Shown in pieces: positions 25,263 to 34,897 of a stretch of 64,000 nt of DNA. The translations under genes and the position numbers were made by a program. The number at the start of each line of letters is the position of its first letter. Within the stretch, counting starts at the first letter, position 1. The stretch covers positions 117,778,049 through 117,842,048 of the forward strand of contig NC_092808.1 in NCBI RefSeq assembly GCF_040954645.1, given 5' to 3'. This stretch comes from Diabrotica undecimpunctata (Eukaryota; Arthropoda; Insecta; Coleoptera; Chrysomelidae). The notes under the pieces are model-generated. The model was not told the origin of the DNA. It did no database searches and was given only the letters and a program-made list of their open reading frames with translations.

Positions 25263-25611
25263 TATCATCTTCATAACACTAGATTTTAATCTCCTTATCT
25301 CACATCCTGTATCGTTTCAATTTGCGCATTGTCTTTATATTATCTCATCCATAATAATTTTAAAGAGCAACCGAGTCAGTGAGTCACCCGAAGAATGCTA
25401 TTCCCAGCTGGTATTGGTAATATGGTATATTGGTAAGTTGTCTATTTTAGCTTGAATTTGATGTTCTCTTTATATATGTATGAAGAGAATCTATTTTCGA
25501 CAAAGAGAATATTTTAGTTTGTCCTCTAAACTATCCAATCGCAAAATAATGTCTAAATGTTAAGACAAAACATTTTTATGGTTAGCCCGATCAAATAAAT
25601 ATTCAGGTAAA

Positions 25612-28065
25612 TCTTCTTAAGGTGCCCTCTCCATTACTGAAGGTTGGTTATAACTACATTACATATAACTGCATACATATCCATTACCAGTCGTAGGAAG
25701 TTGTATTTTTCTCCTTTGTAAATATGTCCTAGATAACTCGTTTTTCTGATTTTTACAATATTTAGGAGTTCTCTCTCAGTCCCCATTCTTCTCAGCACCT
25801 CGTTGTTGGTCACGTACTCTGCCCAAGAGATCTTCAGCATCCTTAAAAAAAACCCACATCTCAAAGGCTTCTACACGTCTCATACTCGTGATTCCGAGAG
25901 TATATGTTTCCACTCCATATAGTAATATGGAATAAATGAATGTTTTTACAAATTGGTATCGGATATCTAACGATAAGGTAGAGTTTATTAGGAATTTTTT
26001 CATTCTTTGAAAAGCGAACCTAGCATACTCTATACGAACATGTATTTCAACTTCGTAGTTAAGATCGTTTGTTATCCAGCAACCAAGATACTGGAATTTT
26101 TGTACGGGTTCTATGTGTTTGTTGTAGATACGAATATTAATGTCGGCATTTGATGCACGTGTAACGGCCATTACTTTTGTTTTATTTGTGTTTATATTCA
26201 GTCCCAAGCTATCTCCCTCTCTGGTTATGACATTCAAAAGTCGTTGCAAACCCTCAGCACTGTCCGCAATAATGACGGTGTCGTCTGCGTATCTTAAGTT
26301 GTTGACATATTCTCCGTTAATTTTTATTCCTTCTTTAATATTTTCGAGGGCATTTTGGAAGATCTTTTCGGAATATATATTAAACAATAGTGGAGAAAAA
26401 ACACATCCCTGACGAACTCCTCTTTTTATTGACATTTGTGCTGTCATACGATTGTCTATTTTAATCGACGCCATTAGATCCCAATATAGGTTTTTAATAA
26501 GGGTCACCGTGTTATGGTCTATACCATGATGTGTTAGGGTTTTTATGAGTTCTGTGTGTTTTACTCGATCAAACGCTTTTTCGTAGTCGATAAAAGAGAG
26601 AAACACGTCTTTTCGTTGATCTCGGTATTTTTGTAGTGATATCTGGAGGCCAAATAATGCCTCTTTCGTACCAAGCCCCATACGAAATCTAAATTGATTG
26701 TCTCTCAGATTTCTTTGCATTCTCTATATATACGTTGATGTACAATTTTGAGTAAAATTTTCAGAAAATGGCTCATCAGGCAAATTAATCTGAAATGTGA
26801 GCATCTATTTGCTTTATTTTTCTTGGGTATAGGTATAAATGTCGATCTAAGCCAGCCTTCTGGAAAGATTCCAGTTGTAGATATTTTGTTAAATGGTAGT
26901 GTTACGGAGTGAAGATTTTCTTCATTGATACGTTTTATCATCTCTACATATATCTTATCTGGACCTGAGGCCTTTCGTGGCTTTGACAAATTGATTGTTT
27001 TTGTAAGTTCCGAGGTTAATATATCAAGTATTGTGTCTTGAACTATATTCATTTGTGGTTCTGTTCTCTCGTCATCAAACAGATCTTCGATGTATTTTTC
27101 CCATATATTTCCTACATTTTCTGGGCTAGATACTATTTGGTTATTATCATCTACTAGAGTTGTTGAATTTTTTCTTCATATTTGTGACTTCCTTAATCTT
27201 TTCGTGTGCATTGAAGTAGTCATGTTTTTTTAGTAATTCCCGCAGTTCCTCACATCTGCTGTTCATCCATTCTTCTTTGGCTTTCCTGATTTTGTTTCGG
27301 ATGGTTTTCTGTGTTTTTTTATATTTTACTTATTTGCGGTGTTTGTAAGATCTTTTTACGTCCATCAGCTCTAGGATTTCTTCTGCCATTCATGTATTCT
27401 TTGTTTTTCTTGTGTTGTCTTGTAGTTGTTCTGTTTATAGTTGTGATTATTGTTTTCAATGTGTGCCAAATACTTTCTACTGATTCTTATGGTATTGCGG
27501 GTGCTTCACTGAATTTTTCTTTGAGTGTATCATTGAGTATGTTCTCTATCTCTGCCTGTACAGCTGATCTTTAAGTTTTTCGAGGCTAGGTTTTATCTTC
27601 TCTCTGCATTTCATTTTCTTCAGTTTAATTGAGATTTTACCGATAACAGGATTGTGGTCGGAACTGATGTCCATCCTGGGATATGTTTTAACTGCCCTGA
27701 TTCCATTTCTATAACGCTTGTCAATTAATATATAATCAATCTGGTTTCTTTTTATGAGGTTTTGATTATCTCTAGATGCTTTCCATGTATGTAATCTCCT
27801 TTTTGGTAGTTTAAACCAGGTGTTTGCGATCATTAGATTTTCTTCGTGGCAAAATTGGACCAGTACTTCTCCTCTATTATTTCTTTGGCCCAAACCAAAG
27901 TTTCTGACTACGACTTCGGTCCGCCCTTCAGCTACTTTAGGATTAAAATCTTTCATAATAATGTTTACAGCATTTTTCTTTGCGATCTTCATTAGCTGTT
28001 TGATCTCTTGGTAGAATTCTCGTATTTCTCTTTCTGGTTTTTCAGGAAAACATTCAGTGGAAATA
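25612..28065 (-). mobile_element. Family I non-LTR retrotransposon, most complete copy (endonuclease, linker, RT)
   Basis: The minus strand carries, in order: endonuclease C-half (28060-27546: NAVNIIMKDFNPKVAEGRTE, IANTWFKLPKRRLHTWKA, QIDYILIDKRYRNGI, ISSDHNPVI); a linker (KIRKAKEEWMNSRCEEL); RT fingers (GPDKIYVEMIK, FIPIPKKNKANRCSHFR); palm in one frame 26720-25776 with motif A (FIDYEKAFDRV), B (RGVRQGCVFSPLLFNIYS) and C (LRYADDTVIIAD); and thumb/C-terminus (LLYGVETYTLG, RVEAFEMWVF, SYLGHIYKGE). The YADD site is intact. Frameshifts near 27053, 26710 and 25860 and several stops in the linker inactivate it. The 5' part of the endonuclease is missing. The 3' terminus is GGCACCTTAAGAAGA at about 25612. 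Confidence 0.88.
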
Positions 28066-28069
28066 TGAA

Positions 28070-28570
28070 TTCATGTACCGATATGAAAAACCTGTGAATT
28101 TTTTGATTTTTTTTTAATGGGGCACTAAAAACACTTTCTCATTTCTGAGACCTTACAAATAGAATACAAACTTCAAACTTATATAAAGAACATTTAATAT
28201 TTTTAATAAAAATTATGTACAGTGTGCTAACTATAATATAATTTGTACGAATACTACATTCTGACTATACACAGCCTACAATGGAACCCAATATATTGAA
28301 GCTCGATTTTGTACTCTACAAATATTTCACTACTATCACAACAAGTGTTTTACAAAATTCAATATAGGTTAGGTTTACAGAATATATGACTTAAAAACAC
28401 AAATGACTTTTGACATAATTAAAAAAATCGAACATAATGTAAATTATTACTCTCCTACTAATAAAAATTACATTAAAAGTACGCATGTAATATTTTTGAC
28501 CATAAAATGTAAAGGATAAAAAACAAATTGTAGTGAAAAAAATTCTGCCTTGTTTTTAAAATATTTCTTT
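28070..28570. other. AT-rich intergenic sequence, nothing recognised
   Basis: Low-complexity sequence with no coding signal on either strand. Confidence 0.5.
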
Positions 28571-28573
28571 ATG

Positions 28574-28882
28574 AATTTTTCACCAAAATGTTGAATTTTC
28601 TCTTGGAAATGGGGTGAGCTTTTGTTTTTCTATTTTAATAGCATGAGCTAATTTAAAGAATGATATATTTCTTTTAAACATTAAATGCTGAAACATCATT
28701 ACAATAACTTCTTCACTAGCATATGTAATCTGATGGAGTCATTATATCCAGATTATCTTTCTTTAGTTCTAATGATATATATTCAGTTTTAAGAATTCTT
28801 CTGTAGTTCACTATTCGATGTTTCTTGTCAATCTTCGATGTCCCAGAAATGTTTAGTTGCGGACTACTAAAGGAATATACAG
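28574..28882 (-). other. Unidentified coding-like stretch with acceptor-like start and one frameshift
   Basis: The minus strand shows an acceptor-like ATTCCTTTAG at about 28882, then SPQLNISGTSKIDKKHRIVN and YRRILKTEYISLELKKDNL. A frame change near 28740 leads to TYASEEVIVMMFQHLMFKRN and FFKLAHAIKIEKQKLTPFPR, with a stop near 28592. Composition looks protein-like, not random. It could be a decayed terminal exon of a gene or mobile element. I do not recognise it. Confidence 0.3.
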
Positions 28883-28924
28883 ATTAATTTTTGGTTGTTA
28901 TTTACAGTCACCTTATAATTTGAA

Positions 28925-29225
28925 GTTATGTTTTTTTTTCTTCGGTTGTTACATAGTTTATTAACTGATTGCTTAAAAAATGTTTTGATTTCGATAAATC
29001 TTGACACAAATGTTTCTCACAAATTCATAAAAACCATTATCTACATAGTTTTTGTTTCTGTAGCGTTATCTGTCGATTGCAAATGTTTTATGTAGTATTG
29101 TCATTGTTAGCCATGTCATTCAATGAACGAATGAGCATAAATTCTGTTGTTGCGACAAGACTTGTGGTGTCTTTAGAAGATGGTCACGGTTAGGCGAAAT
29201 TTCAAGAAATGTTGGTATCTAAGGT
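28925..29225 (+). pseudogene. Tc1-like element, terminal region and start of transposase
   Basis: It aligns with the reverse complement of 38395-38645: shared words are AACAACCGAA near the end, CTATG.(A/T)GATAATGGTTTTTA and GTTGTTGC..CAAGA. The frame starts MSINSVVATRLVVSLEDGHG (compare MSISFVVAARIVAALEDVHG in the other copy) and breaks within 25 codons. A retrotransposon relic follows directly. Confidence 0.65.
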
Positions 29226-29234
29226 ACTGGAACA

Positions 29235-29720
29235 CCAATAGTACGACAATAAGTAGTATATGCCATTAACTCAAACGCAAAATATGGCAAAGTTACTAGA
29301 CCAGATGAAACGTCCATCGACAATTGAACTCATTGATAGAATGTTGGTGTATGTTATTGTTGGTGTAATGGCTGAACTTTTCAATATAATATATCAGATT
29401 GACATAATCTCCAAACAATGGATGCAACCGATATTTGCAGCAATTCCCAATAAGTCAAGTCTAATAACTTGATGACGCCACAGAAAGATAGCTTTAATGA
29501 GCCACATTCTTAAAATAGTCTAGAACATTATACACGGAAGAATTTCTAAAACTCTCGAATATACACATAATAATTTGGGATTAGAAACAGTATGGTGCAA
29601 GAGAAGCGTCTTCTGTTTGAATGAAAAAAAAAAACAAACATTTTGTCAATCATGCTATAAAAATTTACAGAAATCAAACTATTAAGGTTAGACTTGGCAA
29701 CCGGTATACCTGAGTTATTA
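29235..29720 (+). pseudogene. Non-LTR reverse-transcriptase finger relic
   Basis: It reads AKLLDQMKRPSTIELIDRM, LFNIIYQIDIISKQWMQ, IFAAIPNK, then IALMSHILKIV, NIIHGRISKTLEYTHN. These correspond to the (K)APG.DGI..EM / W....IPIPKKG / ISL.SH..KI...I...R blocks before RT motif A. Decayed by substitutions and frameshifts. Confidence 0.55.
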
Positions 29721-29784
29721 AAATACATAGAAGAGACCAAAGGGTTGCGCATTTTTCCTCTTTAATATCTATAGCTATATTTTA

Positions 29785-29975
29785 AAAGTATCACGCCAGA
29801 AGTTTTTCCATGACAATTTCCTCTTATATTTTAATTAAAAAAAATCATTTGTAAATATGTGATTTACACAAAAATATAAAAATCACTCAGTTTAGAAACT
29901 TGTTGAAAGAAGTATCACGCCAGAAAAAATATAAAAATAACTCCGTTTAGAAATCTTGTTGAAAGATCACTGGAA
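29785..29975. repeat. Local tandem duplication
   Basis: AGTATCACGCCAGAA occurs at about 29788 and 29912, and AAAATATAAAAAT(C/A)ACTC.GTTTAGAAA.CTTGTTGAAAGA occurs twice between 29873 and 29965, with a spacing of about 54 bp. Confidence 0.7.
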
Positions 29976-30009
29976 GTGTGTCGCTTTAGTCTTCGATTTG
30001 GTAGTGCGG

Positions 30010-30310
30010 TAGTGGCCTCATAAGATTTGTTGCAAGATTGTTAGGATGCTTTTCAGAGCATATTTTAGGAGCGCTGATCCCCACAGCTGGATCTTTTATT
30101 TAGTATTTAGACAATAAAGTCTGCTACACATAAGGACCAGTTGTTTTCTTTTCATGAATATATAATTCTTTAATGTTATCCGTCTGGCGAGGTGCATACC
30201 TAGGTATTTGACATTATCTTTTTGTTGTAACTCTTGGTTATTTAAAGACACTGGTGGGCATTTGTTTTTTCTACTTAAATTTAAATATACCTACGTGTTA
30301 TAATTCTATC
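30010..30310 (-). pseudogene. Jockey-type retrotransposon RT thumb relic
   Basis: The minus strand from 30265 reads KCPPVSLNNQELQQKDNVK, YLGMHLARRITLKNYIFMK, RKQLVLMCSRLYCLNTK, then a stop and IQLWGSALLKYALKSI. Jockey-clade RTs have VKYLG.HLD+RL.W..HI and YG.QLWG..; here the intervening segment is deleted. Confidence 0.6.
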
Positions 30311-30767
30311 CTAAAATTCAATATTTCCTTTAGTTTTTTGTTATCCGTATGACATGACCATAAATGTTTATCTCTAGAATTTCCTATTAATTTTAAAACA
30401 TCTAATTATCGAATTGCAACAAGTATTATATAGAAACCTATACCTCATGGTAATGTCTGAATACGATTTTTATTTTTTATTTTTAGTTACTCGTGTGGCA
30501 GTAAATCTACTTTGCATAAAATATTTGTTTATAATGAATTTTGTAGAACCTTTATACAATAAAAATAATTACACAGTCAGATTGTAATCACCATAGTACA
30601 TACATAAAATGGCCTAGTTCCAATTAAACTCGAATTCAACAGTTGCAAAAGTAAGTTGGTATAATTTAACAAATAATATTTTTTTATTGGTAATAATATT
30701 AAAATTACATACATATATAAAATATATTTAATGCTTAAGGAGTGCGAAACAATTAACATTTTATTTA

Positions 30768-30800
30768 TACACTCACCGGCACAATTAACCGCCCACCACT
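30768..30800 (+). repeat. Tc1-like terminal-inverted-repeat motif
   Basis: TACACTCACCGGCACAATTA and the following ACC run resemble, in reverse complement, 62727-62760 and 63108-63137 beside the Tc1-like transposase. A matching right-hand terminus was not found nearby. Confidence 0.4.
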
Positions 30801-30894
30801 ACCATCCGTCTGTTTGTTTACATTAATTATGTCTTATCAACTGTTTCAAGTTCTGTCAAGTGGGTACGTTGGGTTCGGTGACGTTGGTAACAAG

Positions 30895-31328
30895 TTAACA
30901 CTAATACCACAGAATAATAATCAGAATGCCCACTCTGCTTGTCAAAATAAGTACGCGTATTTCGTTCGCGCAGATGGAATCAGCCATGTTTTAAACGGAA
31001 CCAGTACTGTTCAGTGAAATTTTATCTGGTGTGCATAGAAAAATTAACCCGGTTTAATTGATTTACGTAAACCATAGACATAATATGCAATATTTTATGT
31101 CGTACTTTTAGTTGAAGAATAAATTAAATTATTTCAAATATACTAAATTTCTCTAAAAAATCTCTAAAAAATTAAATTATGGTTGGGTCGTAGCTTGTCA
31201 CAAATTTATAAATTCGAGTCTGTGTTTCCGTTTAAAATATGGCGATCGCTTGCTGACACATTTCAAATGCGGCATCTGAGAGTGGACATTCTGATTGTTA
31301 TTTATTCTGTGCTAATATCCTCAGTTTG
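30895..31328. repeat. Foldback element with about 110-bp inverted arms
   Basis: Arm 1 (30895-31010) contains CAGAATAATAATCAGAATG, CCACTCT and GTTTTAAACGGAA. The reverse complement of 31215-31328 contains CAGAATAAATAACAATCAGA, CCACTCT and ATTTTAAACGGAA in the same order. The spacer is about 200 bp. Confidence 0.7.
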
Positions 31329-31329
31329 A

Positions 31330-32290
31330 TTCCTAAATTTGTGTCACGTTGTTGCAATTGTGTTAATGTGCTAACATTTCCTGTTATTTTATGTTATAGT
31401 GCGCGAATATTGTTTAATTTGAGATTTAAGTGTTTGATTATTATAAAAATTAATGGGAAAATCCCAGTAGTTGGCTGTATACCATCGTTTAAAAAACACA
31501 AAAAAGGTAAAGATAAAGGTTTTAACCTTTAAAATGCATATTTATTTTTGTCGATAGGACACTCTGATCAAAAGATATCGAATTTTTACAGTCGAGTTGA
31601 TACAAATTTTATTTTAAAAAATGATTTCACGTGCGTAACTAACATTCAAAATCGCCGGTCGCTTTAAGCGTCGATTCTGAGAAAACGGTTCATTCTGCAC
31701 AAAAAGTGCTAATTAACCGGTAAATCTTGGTAAATCAATCTTTTTCGCCACCTTCCCAAGGGTGAGTTTTAGACTAATATATGAATATGACAAAACATTA
31801 TAGACTAAACTTTACAATTACAGTAATACCAAATTAAGTAACTATATAAGTTTAGAGAGTAAATAATAAAAGATATATCGGATGAAAATAAAATTGTGAC
31901 ATGTGAAAAAATCTAGCAATAATTAAAAGACAAGTATTACTATAGTTTATTTTTATGAACGAGAGAGTAATTAGCATAATTTTAACTGGTAGCTCCGACC
32001 ACTCCATGGGCGTGCTCAAGATTAATTGAAAAATTACTTTGAATAATTAGTATATATAAGTAAAAAATAAATGAATTATTTCAGTGTTATAAAGTGTTAT
32101 GTGTATGTAAACAAAAGTGACCTCTTTTATCACACACTATATTAGAACTGACTGGCCTACATTAAAAAGGGTTTTAAAAAATTCACATTTTTTTTAATTT
32201 TTAAAAATTACAAAAGAGAAAAAGAGTTTTTGAAACCGTCTAAGGTATGTTAAATAGATGAATAAAAATATTAATATAAAACTTACAGCT
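31330..32290. other. AT-rich intergenic sequence, no gene recognised
   Basis: No protein-like frame on either strand. It lies between the foldback element and the transposase relic. Confidence 0.5.
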
Positions 32291-32295
32291 ACTTG

Positions 32296-33604
32296 TTACA
32301 AATCCAAATCAGATTCAGAAGATGAACTTTCAGAACCAAGATTTATAATAACTGGCTCGATCATTTTATCAGTAATATTGTCCAGCTTCCACATTTTTTC
32401 CTCTTCTTTAATAGTGTGATTTACTGCCTTTTCCCAGTTTTCAGGTTTTACATTATTTACTGCCTCCAAAAACAACTTTTTAACATCATGAATTTTAAAA
32501 GTGGTATTTTTTCTTGAAACTTCACTCTTTATCTGTGCCCATACCAGTTCAATCGGGTTTAATTCACAATGATATGGTGGGGATCTAAGTACTGTCATTC
32601 CACGATTTTTGGCAATTTCATCAATTTCGTATTTTTTAAATTTTTCTTTATGAAGGGCACACAACGAATAAAGTTCCTTTCTTATAGATCCGGGATGGTA
32701 CGTAATATTTTTTGAACTCAGCCAATTCTGCTAGTCTTTTTTTAACCACTTGGTTGTGGGCAGTCCTTCTATAAGTCTGGAGTGATAACTTGCATTATCC
32801 ATTACTATTACACAGTTCTTAGGAAGATCTATCATTTGTTCGAACCATTCTTGAAAGACATCAGCGTTCATGTCTTCATGGTAGTCACCGGTACGAGTTG
32901 ATTCAAAAGCTGCGTCCCTTTCCTGATGGTGGGTTTAAACCAGTAGATAAGTTATTTACAAAAGCGTGCCTTTGACTTGTAACAGTTTCATCCTGCCAAA
33001 ATTTATTTGGTGTATGACCCTCGTTGATCCATGTTTCATCAAGATAAAATATTTTTCTTTTTTGGTTTCTCATTTCCTTTATGGTTCTTAGAAAATGTCT
33101 TCTCCATATGACAATATCGCTTCTTTCTAATAAAATAGACTTTCTGGGATTCTTTTTCCAGCGGAAGCCTATTTCTTTTAAAAGTTTCCATAACGTACTT
33201 CGACTCATTTCTGGGTAATCCTTATCATCTCGAACAGAGACAAGAACTTTATCCAATGTTGAAAATTCTCGTCTAAAGAAGAATTCATGCAATTTCCGTC
33301 GAAGTCCTTCTTTAAAATGATATTCTATTTGAATGTTTGGTTTCCCTGGAGCATTACGTGGCATTTGAAAACTACCACATTTCTCTTCTTTAATAACTCT
33401 GTAAATCGTAGATTTCCCAACACCAAGTGTACTGCTAACTAACTCAACGGTCTCATCAACACTTTCACATAAACGTTTGTCTGTAAATGATTTAAAACAA
33501 TTAAATATTAATGTTTTTTCATTAACTGTTAGAGGACCAATTTTTCGGCGTTTACACGGCACTTCCAAATTTTCCATAACACTAGTATACACAATAAACT
33601 GCAC
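32296..33604 (-). pseudogene. DDE transposase of the Tc1/mariner superfamily with very wide D-E spacing
   Basis: The minus strand from 33604 encodes an N-terminal HTH (ELVSSTLGVGKSTIYRVIKE), a second HTH (MSRSTLWKLLKEIGFRWKK), the first catalytic block (KIFYLDETWINEGHTPNKFW), a gap near 32915 where about 20 codons are lost with a frameshift, EDMNADVFQEWFEQMIDL, the second block (VIVMDNASYHSRLIEGLPTT) and the third (LRSPPYHCELNPIELVWAQI), ending in an acidic tail and stop at 32296. Between the Asp of MDNAS and the Glu of NPIEL there are 82 codons, against 34 in ordinary Tc1. Lesions are the small deletion and one TAG after WLKKD. Terminal repeats were not identified. Confidence 0.85.
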
Positions 33605-33820
33605 CTTGCAACTGAAGTACCTACTTTTAGTGAACTGTTAAGAATTTTGAATACGCCACTTGGACCTTCCTATATACAAAATGGAAAAACCCACTATCAC
33701 ATTTTCTGTGGAATAAGTTTAGAAGGTAATTATCTAGTCACTTACTGTCGTAGATTCCTGGAATTAAAGATTTTATGTTTGATTGTTAAAACCCTTACTT
33801 CGTGGAATGCACTCATTTCA

Positions 33821-34004
33821 GATAAAATAAAACGTTTTATTTTATCTAAAGAATTAAATTTTATTTTGCAAATAGGCAAAGAATTAAACTTTATTTTGCA
33901 AATAGATAAAATAAAACGTTTTATTTTATCTAAAGAATCAAACTTTATTTTGCAAATAGGTAGGTACTTATTAAACTTTTATTGGTTATATATAACCAAT
34001 AAAA
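33821..34004. repeat. Cluster of three perfect palindromes in a short tandem repeat
   Basis: A 26-bp perfect palindrome (GATAAAATAAAAC and its complement) occurs at 33821-33846 and again at 33905-33930. The spacing unit also repeats AAAGAATTAAA.TTTATTTTGCAAATAG. A different 28-bp perfect palindrome (TTTTATTGGTTATA and complement) lies at 33977-34004. Confidence 0.9.
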
Positions 34005-34324
34005 TAAACATCTTACATTTCTTGCAAATTCATTAGTACCTGTTAACCTCCATCACTCCGACACTGGCAACCTTATTTAGGGATTAGTAACCCTAACAAC
34101 TATTGTATTCTATTCTGCTCCAACCTTTATACCTGGTGGTCATACTCAATTTAAAATTGTTTTCCTATATACTTCTGTAAACTTGTTGACAAATATCTGT
34201 TTTTCATTGAGTCACCCGTATCAACAGTTTAGGGATTTGCATACATAATTTATTGTTTTATTACTCTCTCATACATAAAAATACACTATAGATATCTATG
34301 AAAAGATCAAGAGGAACTATAAAT

Positions 34325-34330
34325 TTTATT
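34325..34330 (-). terminator. Candidate polyadenylation signal of CYP315A1
   Basis: AATAAA on the minus strand, about 250 nt after the CYP315A1 stop at 34578. It is the first canonical hexamer I see in that direction. Weak evidence in such AT-rich DNA. Confidence 0.3.
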
Positions 34331-34577
34331 TTAGATTTTATAACGCACATCTTGCCAAATACATCTTTTGTTGTAGTATCTAATATTATTTTAAATCGTT
34401 TTTAGAAAGCATTTCCTTCGACCATCAAATATATTTTTCGCTAAAAAGCTTCATCTTGATATAATGGTTTTAACAAATAAATTCGAGATAAAATATATAA
34501 AAACGAACTTACTTTTTGCAAACATTAAAATATGAACAAAATAAATGTTGCGTACATCAACATTAATTTAAAATAAA

Positions 34578-34897
34578 CTAAACTCTATCTCTAAAAATCA
34601 TAGCAGTGGGACCTTTTGGAGCTAACAAAAACTCAAACTGCAGCTCCATAGGCCTCACTACTTCAATTTCAAAGTTTTTAACAACATTTTCTAAAATAAT
34701 AGGAAGCACATGTTCAATAAATCTTTTTCCAGGACATATTCTTCGACCTATTCCAAATGGGGTCATAAGAAATGTAGAATTGCTAGAAGTTACTGATTTT
34801 TCTTGATTCAACCATCTCTCGGGTCTAAACTCGGTTGCATTGCTAAAATATTTTTCATTTTTACAAGCAATTCCTGTTTGACATATCAAAACGCTAC
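34578..34897 (-). CDS. CYP315A1: CYP315A1 last exon (heme-binding region)
   Basis: The acceptor TTTTTACAG opens in phase 2 and the stop is TAG-type at 34578. It contains SVLICQTGIACKNEKYF, FRPERWLNQ, the heme loop with PFGIGRRICPGKRF, and LEFE-like C-terminal LQFEFLLAPKGP. All the invariant positions of FxxGxRxCxG are present. Confidence 0.95.
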
